A DNA stretch of 49,682 nucleotides from Desulfosporosinus lacus DSM 15449. Lineage in GTDB: Bacteria; Bacillota; Desulfitobacteriia; Desulfitobacteriales; Desulfitobacteriaceae. Numbering within the stretch: the stretch's first letter is position 1; every line of letters begins with the position of its first letter. Under the pieces are notes generated by a model, which was not told where the DNA came from, made no database searches, and saw nothing but the letters and a program-made list of their open reading frames with translations. Positions 33,287-41,110 of the stretch are shown here, in pieces. The stretch is from positions 1 through 49,682 of the forward strand of contig NZ_FQXJ01000028.1 in NCBI RefSeq assembly GCF_900129935.1. Reading direction: 5' to 3'. The position numbers were made by a program, and so were the translations under genes.

Positions 33287-34250
33287 TCCACAACACAGCC
33301 TTGTATCCTAATTGCTCTAATAGTCCCATATCTTTTTCAATAGAAATTCCGGATGTGGTAAGCATATCTCCTGAAATAGCTGCATTTGCTCCTGACTTGA
33401 AGCATTTTACTCCCTTATCCGGTAATAATCCTCTGCCGCCGGCAAGACGAATGGATCCACTCGGTACCAAGAAGCGGAATACCGCTACAATTCTACACAT
33501 ATCCTCATTCGTAAGTTTCTTATTATTTTCATAAGCCGTTCCTGGAATAGGATTCAGCATATTCACGGGAATCGAACGGATACCTAATTCCCTAATGGTA
33601 AGAACCATGTCAATTCTGTCTTCCATGGTCTCCCCAAGTCCCATAATACCTCCACTGCAGACATTAAGTCCTGCCCTTTGAGCAGCCTTTATGGTCTCGA
33701 TCTTCTCATCAAATGAGTGGGTAGTACAAACATTTGGAAAGTTTCTTCTGGATGTTTCCAAGTTGTTATGAACTCTGCTTACACCAGCCGCTTTTAATTT
33801 AATAAACTGTTTTTCCTCCAAAAGTCCAAAGGAGGCACACACAGAAATCCCTGTTTCGTTTTTTATAGCACTTATGCTTTCACACACCTTGTTTACTTCC
33901 TGCTCGTTCAGTTTCCTTCCGGAAGTAACTATGGAATAACGAAGTACCCCCTTTTCGTCATTGTACTTTGCCTGCTCCACAATTGCTTCTGTATTTAACA
34001 GTGAATATTCTTCTGTCTTGGAACTATAGAACGATGATTGGGCACAGTATTTACAGTTTTCGGAACACTTTCCACTCTTCCCATTAATGATGGCACAAAT
34101 ATCAAAGTTGTTTCCACAAAAGTGTTCTCTTATTTCATTTGCGGCCGTACAAATTTCTTCCAAAGGAGCATCTGCAATGATCAAGGCTTCTTCTTTTGAT
34201 ATCAAGGCTCCATTGATTACCTTTTCTTTATATTGTTGAATACAGTTCAT
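33279..34250 (-). CDS. bioB: Biotin synthase (radical SAM)
   Basis: 323 residues. It inserts sulfur into dethiobiotin using a radical SAM [4Fe-4S] cluster and an auxiliary [2Fe-2S] cluster. The CX3CX2C motif is CSENCKYC. Further conserved residues include Cys in the INETG-like region (NETGISVCASFG), YNHNLE-like VHNNLETS and the Arg in SIRLAGGRG that binds the [2Fe-2S] cluster. AAGGGGTGA precedes the ATG, which overlaps the end of bioF by 23 bases. The protein appears intact. Confidence 0.95.
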   Translation of the reverse strand: MNCIQQYKEKVINGALISKEEALIIADAPLEEICTAANEIREHFCGNNFDICAIINGKSGKCSENCKYCAQSSFYSSKTEEYSLLNTEAIVEQAKYNDEKGVLRYSIVTSGRKLNEQEVNKVCESISAIKNETGISVCASFGLLEEKQFIKLKAAGVSRVHNNLETSRRNFPNVCTTHSFDEKIETIKAAQRAGLNVCSGGIMGLGETMEDRIDMVLTIRELGIRSIPVNMLNPIPGTAYENNKKLTNEDMCRIVAVFRFLVPSGSIRLAGGRGLLPDKGVKCFKSGANAAISGDMLTTSGISIEKDMGLLEQLGYKAVLWNE

Positions 34251-35454
34251 TTGTCACCCCTTTATACTTGTTAACAATATTCCCAATTGTCTGGGCGGTA
34301 CGCTTTAGTTCTTCCTTGGTATGAGTTGACATCAATGTTACTCGAAGTCTTGCACTTCCTTTCTTAACGGTAGGATATCTTATAGCGGAAATATAATAAC
34401 CCTGTTCAAATAATTCCTTCGATATCTCCATTACTTTTTTCTCATTACCAATAACAATAGGAATTATGGAACTTTTCGAATCTGCCTCAATTCCCGATTC
34501 TCTTAAACATTGGCAAAAATATTGGATATTCCCCTGCAATGCTTGTACCCTTTGAGGCTCATTCAGTATTAATTCAATCGCTTTTATTGACGATGCCATA
34601 ACAGCAGGAGACAAGGATGTTGAGAAAATAAAACTGCGTGATTTATTCTTCAAATATTCAATCAAAATTTCTTTCCCACATACGAATCCACCTTCGCTTC
34701 CAATTGCCTTACTTAAAGTTCCCATTGTAATATCAGGCTTTTTATCCATATGATAATGCTCCACTGTCCCAAGACCTCTTTCACCGATTACTCCCGTTGC
34801 ATGTGCTTCATCAATCATTGAAAACAGCTCATATTTCTCTGCTATTTCTACTACCCGTGATAAATTCACTATATCTCCGTCCATGCTAAATACAGCATCG
34901 CTTACGATCAATCCTCTGGAACATGGATTGGCTATTATCTTATCTTCTAAGTCATTCATATCATTATGACGATAAACTACAATTTTTGCCTGACTTAATC
35001 GGCACCCATCAATAATACTGGCATGGTTCAACTCATCACTGAAAATAATGGCATCCTTTGAACAAAGTGTCGAGATAACTCCTACATTTGCCATATATCC
35101 AGTATTGTAAACTAGAGCGGCCTCTGTGCCTTTAAATTTTGCCAGTAAACTTTCCAGTTGTTTATGTATAGATGTTGTACCCGTCGTTAATCGCGAGCCA
35201 CCTGAACCAACACCATATTCATCTATAATATTCTTTGTATAGATTTTCACCTGCGGATCATTCGACATATCCAAATAACTATTCGAAGCCAGCATAAGTA
35301 GGTCTTTACCCTGAAAGTTTACATGAGCACTTTGGGCTGAATTCAGTTCATTCATACCTCGGTACAAATTAGTTTCTTTTAAATTTTCTAAGGTATTCTC
35401 TATGAAATTCCATTTAAAATTCGTATTAGTATTCGTAATTTTCTCTGCCCCCAA
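34228..35454 (-). CDS. bioF: 8-amino-7-oxononanoate synthase
   Basis: About 400 residues of the alpha-oxoamine synthase family. It condenses a pimeloyl thioester with alanine using PLP. Visible motifs are NHASIIDGCRLS, MIDEAHATGVIGERGLG and the PLP Lys in TLSKAIGSEGG. The frame opens with TTG 35454 without a ribosome binding site, and the first ATG inside is 33 codons later, too late for the family. An ATG at 35473 followed by an A8 run lies one base out of frame; with seven A it would read MNVKKYLGAEK straight into bioF. The true start is therefore uncertain. First gene of the operon. No bioW, bioC, bioH or bioI is nearby. Confidence 0.9.
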   Translation of the reverse strand: MGAEKITNTNTNFKWNFIENTLENLKETNLYRGMNELNSAQSAHVNFQGKDLLMLASNSYLDMSNDPQVKIYTKNIIDEYGVGSGGSRLTTGTTSIHKQLESLLAKFKGTEAALVYNTGYMANVGVISTLCSKDAIIFSDELNHASIIDGCRLSQAKIVVYRHNDMNDLEDKIIANPCSRGLIVSDAVFSMDGDIVNLSRVVEIAEKYELFSMIDEAHATGVIGERGLGTVEHYHMDKKPDITMGTLSKAIGSEGGFVCGKEILIEYLKNKSRSFIFSTSLSPAVMASSIKAIELILNEPQRVQALQGNIQYFCQCLRESGIEADSKSSIIPIVIGNEKKVMEISKELFEQGYYISAIRYPTVKKGSARLRVTLMSTHTKEELKRTAQTIGNIVNKYKGVTNELYSTI

Positions 35455-35582
35455 ATATTTTTTTTACGTTCATTCTTGATAGAGCTTGCTTTCATTTTCA
35501 AACTACAGAGTTTTATGTGCTTTACCTGATTTCTAGATAAAATTTTTTTGAGATAATGCATCTCCGTTTGATAGTATAACTA

Positions 35583-35612
35583 ATAATAAATATTCCGCCT
35601 TTATATTGTCAA
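35583..35612 (-). promoter_or_regulatory. bio operon promoter
   Basis: On the minus strand TTGACA (35607-35612), 18 bases, TATTAT (35583-35588). The -35 lies inside the left arm of the BirA-type operator, so repressor binding would exclude polymerase. Confidence 0.65.
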
Positions 35613-35642
35613 CCATTTTATTATATTTCGATTGACAATATA
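35602..35642 (-). promoter_or_regulatory. BirA-type biotin operator
   Basis: TATATTGTCAACC, 15 bases, GATTGACAATATA. The arms match at 12 of 13 positions. The layout follows the known bacterial biotin operator (TTGTNAACC-N14-16-GGTTNACAA), bound by biotinylated-state BirA. About 150 bases upstream of bioF. Confidence 0.85.
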
Positions 35643-35683
35643 ATCTCAAAAAATAGTATTGTATGGACTTTATTGTGCATATC

Positions 35684-35709
35684 AAAAACGCACTCATTTT
35701 TGAGTGCGT
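35684..35709 (-). terminator. Terminator of the cysteine hydrolase gene
   Basis: ACGCACTC-AAAAAT-GAGTGCGT followed by TTTTG on the minus strand, between the hydrolase gene and the bio operon. Confidence 0.9.
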
Positions 35710-35763
35710 CCATTGCTTGATCTTGTAATTAAAAAATATTATTTGGGTTTCATAAAAGGAGCT

Positions 35764-36291
35764 TTATCTGTTGATTATTTCTATTTGCATTCCTTGCATT
35801 ACATCTAAAGCCTTTTGATTCAGGCTCTCGTCATTGCTGGCAGTGCAAGAGGCATCAACTATTATTTTAGCTTCCGGTAAGGCTGCTTTAGCGATTATGG
35901 CATTGGATATCACACAAATATTGGACACGACACCAATCAATTCAACACAATCATATTCATTATTTGTAAGGTAAGTCGCCAGTTCTAATGACCCAAAGGT
36001 TATTTTTTCAAACCTCTTGGACGTCTTATCACAGAGCTCGGCAACTTTACCGTACAAATTCCACCCCTCAGTGTTCCTAACGCAATGTAGAATGGGTAGA
36101 TTTTTTCCTTCCTGTGTCTGCAGGTAATTGTCATTATGAGTATCAAACGTAAAAACTACTTCATCGCCGTTTTGTTTGTACTGCTTGATTTTATGACGAA
36201 TTCTTGTTTCTAATGAAATGGCTTTTTCAAAGCCTAAGCTGCCACTCACAAAGTCCTTTTGATAATCTACAACAACTAATATCTTCTTCAT
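35764..36291 (-). CDS. Isochorismatase/nicotinamidase-family cysteine hydrolase
   Basis: About 175 residues. The catalytic Asp is in VVVDYQKDFVSG and the Cys in GVVSNICVISNA, and the THNDNY region matches the metal or substrate loop of nicotinamidase-like enzymes. The longest frame begins at 36351, but GAGGAG 9 bases before ATG 36291 (MKKILVVVDYQKD) sets the start. It may hydrolyse nicotinamide or another amide; the residues do not decide this. Single gene with its own terminator, downstream of a broken amidase gene. Confidence 0.87.
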   Translation of the reverse strand: MKKILVVVDYQKDFVSGSLGFEKAISLETRIRHKIKQYKQNGDEVVFTFDTHNDNYLQTQEGKNLPILHCVRNTEGWNLYGKVAELCDKTSKRFEKITFGSLELATYLTNNEYDCVELIGVVSNICVISNAIIAKAALPEAKIIVDASCTASNDESLNQKALDVMQGMQIEIINR

Positions 36292-36343
36292 TGTAATACG
36301 CTCCTCAAAACGGAAAGTACTGGGAATTTTATTAAGCAACCCC

Positions 36344-37019
36344 CTATTCAATTAAATACCGGGGATTGAAAAAGCGGTTATCTACATCCGCTAAATCAGA
36401 ATAATATACAAAGCAATCGGGTGTATTCTGGGCCAAAAGCAGAGTGGATTTTTCAACCAGCAACAGGTTATGACTATACCGCTCATCTGTGTTATCGAAG
36501 CGTCCTGAACGGGTTTGAACAATCCCACCAATATCCAGCCCAAAAATTGTTTCTACAATCTCACCATGCACCCCTGATTGTTGAGGATCTCTAGGTTTTG
36601 TAGCATAATCCCAAAATGCTTCGACATTTTCCCACTCAGGAGAGCCGCCTCCTGGCCCTGCGTACCACTGAGAGCTCATGTTCTCTCGTCCTGCAACATT
36701 AAACCCGGTTATCATCTCCAAACCCGTACCATAGGCATTGAGAGGTGAAGTTGGCGCAGTTGCCTATCCAGTCTCCAATATCATAGAAGGCAGGATTGGG
36801 TGACGCAAGATGGGTCTTGGCATATTCAACTGATCGGACACCATTATATGGAGAAGAAACGGCAGGGAATTTTGTTTCACCGGACGATGTGTCCAGAGAT
36901 AATTTCTTAAATTCTTCCCTTAAATCCGCAAGCATCTCCTCCTCAGACAGTAAAACAAGGGGAGTCTTAGTTCTATATCTACTAGAACCCGGGTAATAGT
37001 GAAAGGTGATTTTACCACA
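36344..37019 (-). pseudogene. Broken amidase-domain (Amidase_6-like) gene
   Basis: Two frames together make one domain of the putative amidase (Amidase_6) type. The upstream frame reads YNGVRSVEYAKTHL, then GNCANFTSQCLWYGFG, and stops at 36699. The second, shifted by one base, continues with MITGFNVAGRENMSSQWYAG and EWENVEAFWDYA to 36344. The Cys in NCANFTSQC would be the catalytic one. Open codons also continue 5' of the first ATG (36935) to 37019 (FHYYPGSSRYRTKTPLVLL), where the frame ends without a start or signal peptide. So the gene is 5'-truncated and frameshifted near 36700-36720. A sequencing error could explain the frameshift but not the missing start. Confidence 0.75.
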
Positions 37020-37082
37020 TTATTAGACATATCTAGTATACCACCTGGGTGGCAATTTAGGATAATTATACAGTGTTTAATC

Positions 37083-37119
37083 TTCAACTTAAGTGTTACA
37101 TTTGATATAATACACTTAA
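37083..37119 (+). promoter_or_regulatory. Promoter and operator of the ytrA-like operon
   Basis: TTCAAC (37083-37088), 17 bases, TATAAT (37106-37111). Arms TTAAGTGT (37089-37096) and ACACTTAA (37112-37119) flank the -10 with 15 bases between. This fits autorepression by the GntR protein encoded just downstream. Confidence 0.7.
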
Positions 37120-37150
37120 TACAAAGAGATCATCTAGAGGGGGACCGTTA

Positions 37151-37540
37151 GTGGACAGCATACAAGTTGGTGATTTTAAGTTTCGATTGGATTTGTCAAA
37201 ACCTTTATATGAGCAAGTCCTGCAGCATATACGCCAGACTATAGCTAGAGGAGACGTTCTATTAGGAACAAAGTTGCCTTCCGTGCGCGATCTTGCACAC
37301 CAATTAAAACTTAACCCCAACACCGTAATGCGAGCCTATCAAGAACTCGATCGTTACCACTTAACAGAAACTCGCCGAGGTCAGGGAACCTTTATCACCT
37401 CTGATTCTGAAACTGTCGAACTAGTAAAAAAGGCCTTGGCACGTGAGGCAGTGATTGCCTTTGTCTCGTCAATGAAAAATCTGGGGATCGACCGATCAAC
37501 AACAGAATCCTTACTAAAGGAGGTTGCTTGGCATGAGTAG
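37151..37540 (+). CDS. GntR-family repressor, YtrA subfamily
   Basis: 129 residues. An N-terminal winged helix (PLYEQVLQHIRQTIARGD, LPSVRDLAHQLKLNPNTVMR) is followed by only about 45 residues of helical C-terminus, the short YtrA type that controls linked ABC transporters. The start is GTG with GAGGGGG upstream. Its end overlaps the region before the ABC ATPase gene by a few codons, so the three genes form one operon. It probably represses itself through the inverted repeat at 37089-37119. Confidence 0.9.
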   Translation: MDSIQVGDFKFRLDLSKPLYEQVLQHIRQTIARGDVLLGTKLPSVRDLAHQLKLNPNTVMRAYQELDRYHLTETRRGQGTFITSDSETVELVKKALAREAVIAFVSSMKNLGIDRSTTESLLKEVAWHE

Positions 37541-38228
37541 TGCCCTTGAAATTAAACACCTAAGCAAATCCTATGGTTCCAAGATCGCCCTCGATGACTT
37601 AACCGCATCTTTTCCAGCAGGCCAAATAACAGGACTTATTGGTCCTAACGGCGCGGGAAAGTCGACGCTTTTAAAAGCCATCGTTGGGCTTGTCAAACCA
37701 CAACAGGGAAGTATCGGGATTTTTGATCAGCCTGCTCACTGGAAGTTAAACGCAGAGATCGCCTACCTCCCCGATCGTGCAAAATGGTACAAATCCCATA
37801 CGATTAAACAAGCCTTAAACTATGCTCTCAATATTTTACCAGGCTTTGACCTGCCACGCGCTCTTGAAATGGCCAACCTCATGAGTCTCGATTTGGACGT
37901 ACTGGTATCCACCTTATCAGAAGGTCATGAGGCCCGCTTACATATCATTCTTTGCCTGGCACGGAGAGTCAAACTTGTGCTCCTTGATGAACCATTTTCC
38001 GGGATTGATCTATTGTCCCGTGAAACCATTATTCAACTGCTCATCAATTCTATGCTGGATCAACCACAGACTATATTGATCAGCTCCCATGAAATACACG
38101 AGGCAGAAAGCTTGTTTGAACATGTTGTATTTCTGAACAAGGGACAACTTGTTTTAGAAGGAAATGCGGAAGCCCTGCGTCAAGAAAAGGGATCTATCGA
38201 ATCCATTTACAGGGGGTTATTTCGATGA
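37533..38228 (+). CDS. ABC transporter ATP-binding protein (YtrB-like)
   Basis: 231 residues. Walker A is GPNGAGKST and Walker B LVLLDEPFSGID, followed by the switch His (ILISSHEIHE). The signature is LSEGHEARL, where LSGGQ is usual, a deviation common in this GntR-linked group. The ATG at 37533 has AAAGGAGG 9 bases upstream and overlaps the gntR end by 8 bases. A TTG at 37524 is less likely. It works with the permease encoded next, probably exporting an antibiotic-like or cell-wall-active compound, as inferred from YtrABC-type systems. Confidence 0.92.
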   Translation: MSSALEIKHLSKSYGSKIALDDLTASFPAGQITGLIGPNGAGKSTLLKAIVGLVKPQQGSIGIFDQPAHWKLNAEIAYLPDRAKWYKSHTIKQALNYALNILPGFDLPRALEMANLMSLDLDVLVSTLSEGHEARLHIILCLARRVKLVLLDEPFSGIDLLSRETIIQLLINSMLDQPQTILISSHEIHEAESLFEHVVFLNKGQLVLEGNAEALRQEKGSIESIYRGLFR

Positions 38229-38971
38229 AAGCATTTTTGGCTTTGGTTAGAAATGATTCTAAACTCAAAAAAGAATATCGTCGTCATCAATCTCTTTTAA
38301 GTAAAGTTTATGCAGTTTTTGCAGTAGTCTTAATAAATGCTGCCTTAACCTTTTCCAAGGGATACATTGACATTAATTTGATTATTAGGTGTTTGCTAAT
38401 TTTAACTCCATTTGGGTGCGCCATCTTAGTTGTCAATAAAGAATGGCAAGAAGGGACCACAGGGTGGTGGCTGGCGCTTCCTTATTCAAGAAGTTTACTT
38501 CTTAGTGCCAAATGGGTTGCCAGTTTCTGGCACGTTTTAAAAATGTATGGTATCTTCTTTGCTTCAATAATGATAATAGCGTCAATTTATAATTTAACGT
38601 TGCCTGTTTTTACACCTAAAATGCAACTGCTAGACTTGCTTCAGGCTTGTGCAAGAGATCTAAGTTGGTTACTCATTATAAGCCCCTTCTCAATTACTCT
38701 AGGTGCCTTGATGGTTATCCTTACAAGGTCATATTGGATACCTGGCTCTCTAATAATTTGGTTTATGTTTGGCCTAATGACCAACCTTTATGTGGCTGAA
38801 GCCCTTGGTCTTTCTTCACAGAAGGGTTCCTTTGTCTCACACTCTGGTCAAGGCTTTTGCTTTAGCATAAATGGGAGTGATTTCGTCACAACCTTTCTTA
38901 TCTCTCTCGCACTCTCATCACTATTATTCGTTTTTTCCGTGTACCTTCTTAAGAAGCATGTGGAAGTATAG
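38225..38971 (+). CDS. ABC transporter permease (ABC-2-like)
   Basis: 248 residues with about six hydrophobic spans, of the ABC-2 or YtrC/D-like permease type. Its ATG shares ATGA with the stop of the ATPase gene, so the subunits are coupled. The segment KEWQEGTTGWWLALPYSRSL is characteristic of ABC-2 permeases. No binding-protein gene follows, which argues for export rather than import. Confidence 0.85.
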   Translation: MKAFLALVRNDSKLKKEYRRHQSLLSKVYAVFAVVLINAALTFSKGYIDINLIIRCLLILTPFGCAILVVNKEWQEGTTGWWLALPYSRSLLLSAKWVASFWHVLKMYGIFFASIMIIASIYNLTLPVFTPKMQLLDLLQACARDLSWLLIISPFSITLGALMVILTRSYWIPGSLIIWFMFGLMTNLYVAEALGLSSQKGSFVSHSGQGFCFSINGSDFVTTFLISLALSSLLFVFSVYLLKKHVEV

Positions 38972-38987
38972 TACCGATCAGAAAACA

Positions 38988-39011
38988 ACGTGAGAGGATT
39001 ACCTCTCACGT
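38988..39011 (+). terminator. Hairpin after the ytr-like operon
   Basis: ACGTGAGAGG-ATTA-CCTCTCACGT followed by a T-rich CGCTTTCTCTTTG. The tail is interrupted, so termination may be partial. It stands between convergent genes. Confidence 0.7.
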
Positions 39012-39093
39012 CGCTTTCTCTTTGTCTTTGAGCTATGACTATTTATTAAAGGTATTTCATTTCTACTGTAGTCTTTAAAAATATATGCTTGAA

Positions 39094-40929
39094 TCAGTCT
39101 GCTTTTACTTCGCTCAGACTAGCTCCCTTTAGAAATAAACCTTCGATGTTCTTTTCTACTTCCGGATCAGGAATTAAGGGCGGTGCATGGTGCGGCTTTT
39201 TGCGGGCATCAATGATCATATTGTCACAGGCCCAGTGCTTGTTTTCAGTGTAACTATTAACCCCATAGATATCATGGGAAGGATTACTCCGCGTAAATGT
39301 CGCCCAAAAAAAGTTATTCAGAGAGCCGCTGATGAATGAACTGTCATCACAAAGGATAATCATTGGACAAGTCGGCATTTCACCTTTTGTCTGTATAGCC
39401 AAGCTTAACTCGTCTAATTCCTTTTGTGCTTGCGGATAGTTTACAAACTCCGGTCCTTCGATCGCAACAATCCCCGGCATCACTAAACATGGATTTTTAA
39501 AGTCTCGTAAATCCTTCAACTGTTCCGGGACTGCTCTGCACACATCTCTTTTTTGATCACCATAGGCGGCGATAACCACCTTGCTGCCTGAGTTTAAACC
39601 TGTTCCCGAATAGTCAAGGGTATCGATTGTTGTATTAGTTTGGAAATGAATGTCACGATGCAGATCAATTCGTTCGAGTATATATGTTAAGAATTCTACT
39701 TCTCGATGGGTATCTAAAGGTTGATGCTCTTCGGCCGTAATAAATAAATATTTAGCTAGACTTACATGCCCTGTTCCTAAAATGCGGTTAGCGATAGTGA
39801 GAAGTTCAGTCGGTTGTTTGACGATTTGATACGGCGTATAGCGTTCGCTTCCGATCGCAAATAGTAAAGGATGAACTCCTGCAGCATCTACAGCATGAAC
39901 TTCTTTCACTCCAGGAATTTCTTGTTTAATTGCATGGCCCGTTAACCCATGGATGAGATCGCCGAAAGCAGTATCTTCTTGAGGTGGACGACCAACAACT
40001 GTAAACGGCCAGATCGCGTTGGGCTTGGCAAATACTTTATGTACCCTCAGGAAAGGAAAATGGTGAATAAGACTATAATAGCCTAAATGATCACCAAAAG
40101 GCCCTTCTGGCTTTGTTTCACCCGGATGAACTTCGCCGGTAATTACAAAATCAGCATCAAGGCTAATGCAATAACCATCAATATAGCTGTAACGAAAACG
40201 ACGTCCGGCAATCAAACCGGCAAACGTCATCTCACTTAGACCCTCTGGTAATGGCATAACTGCTGCTAGGGTATGAGCAGGAGGACCTCCGATAAATATA
40301 CTGACTTTTAACGGAACACCAAGCTTTTTTGCCTTTTCTTGGTGAATACCGATTCCGCGGTGGATTTGATAGTGTAAACCAACTTCCTTATTTATTTCAT
40401 ACTCGTTACCGCTAAGCTGAACACGGTACATACCTAAATTGCTGTTCATAATCCCAGGCTTTTCCGGATCTTCTGTATAAACTTGAGGCAAAGTTATAAA
40501 CGCACCGCCATCATCTGGCCAATGGTGAATAAGCGGCAGATCAGAAACTTGTATTTCCTTGAACCCAGACAAAGTGTTATTTGCTTTTTTCAAAGGCAGT
40601 GCCTTGGAAGCCGCCAATCCTGAACTGAAATGTTTAAAGGGATTTTTCAACGCCTTCATTGGATCATTGCGCAACGCGATCACGTCCTGTGTCGCCCCTA
40701 ATGTATTCCGAAAAATAAACTTACTTCTCTCTAAGTTACCGAACAAATTAGATACTGCTCGGAACTTCGAGCCTTTTACATTTTCAAATAACAGTGCAGG
40801 GCCACCAGCAGCATTGACTCTCAGGTGTATTGCTGCCATTTCAAGATATGGGTCGACTTCTTCACGAATCCGAACCAATTGACCAGCCTTTTCTAAATCA
40901 AGAATACATTCTTCTAAATTGTCATACAT
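39094..40929 (-). CDS. UbiD family (prenyl-FMN) decarboxylase
   Basis: 611 residues of the UbiD family, which decarboxylates aromatic or unsaturated acids with prenylated FMN. The conserved regions LGMYRVQLSGNEYEI, the substrate-loop HYQIHRGIGIHQ and the catalytic GETKPEGPFGDHLGYY (with the E-R-E-type glutamate) are visible. At 611 residues it is longer than E. coli-type UbiD (about 500), matching a long-form group. No UbiX-like flavin prenyltransferase lies nearby, so cofactor supply must come from elsewhere. GGGAG precedes the ATG. A role in quinone synthesis or in aromatic-acid breakdown cannot be separated from sequence. Confidence 0.9.
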   Translation of the reverse strand: MYDNLEECILDLEKAGQLVRIREEVDPYLEMAAIHLRVNAAGGPALLFENVKGSKFRAVSNLFGNLERSKFIFRNTLGATQDVIALRNDPMKALKNPFKHFSSGLAASKALPLKKANNTLSGFKEIQVSDLPLIHHWPDDGGAFITLPQVYTEDPEKPGIMNSNLGMYRVQLSGNEYEINKEVGLHYQIHRGIGIHQEKAKKLGVPLKVSIFIGGPPAHTLAAVMPLPEGLSEMTFAGLIAGRRFRYSYIDGYCISLDADFVITGEVHPGETKPEGPFGDHLGYYSLIHHFPFLRVHKVFAKPNAIWPFTVVGRPPQEDTAFGDLIHGLTGHAIKQEIPGVKEVHAVDAAGVHPLLFAIGSERYTPYQIVKQPTELLTIANRILGTGHVSLAKYLFITAEEHQPLDTHREVEFLTYILERIDLHRDIHFQTNTTIDTLDYSGTGLNSGSKVVIAAYGDQKRDVCRAVPEQLKDLRDFKNPCLVMPGIVAIEGPEFVNYPQAQKELDELSLAIQTKGEMPTCPMIILCDDSSFISGSLNNFFWATFTRSNPSHDIYGVNSYTENKHWACDNMIIDARKKPHHAPPLIPDPEVEKNIEGLFLKGASLSEVKAD

Positions 40930-41067
40930 TCTTCACTACTCCCATTTCTAATCGATCGTTAAGCTTAATCATACCCCGTCTAGTGTTCTCTCAGTTATTG
41001 TTTCACCTTCTATTGTACTATATAGCTCGTAATATCGCCTATTGGTAATATGAAAAGGTGTAAAAAA

Positions 41068-41095
41068 AACGAGGTCTTGTTTTAAGAACCTCGTT
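41068..41095 (-). terminator. Terminator of helD (usable on both strands)
   Basis: AACGAGGTCTT pairs with AAGAACCTCGTT (one bulge), flanked by a run of A on one side and of T on the other. 16 bases beyond the helD stop. Confidence 0.9.
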
Positions 41096-41110
41096 TTTCA
41101 AAATTGATTA

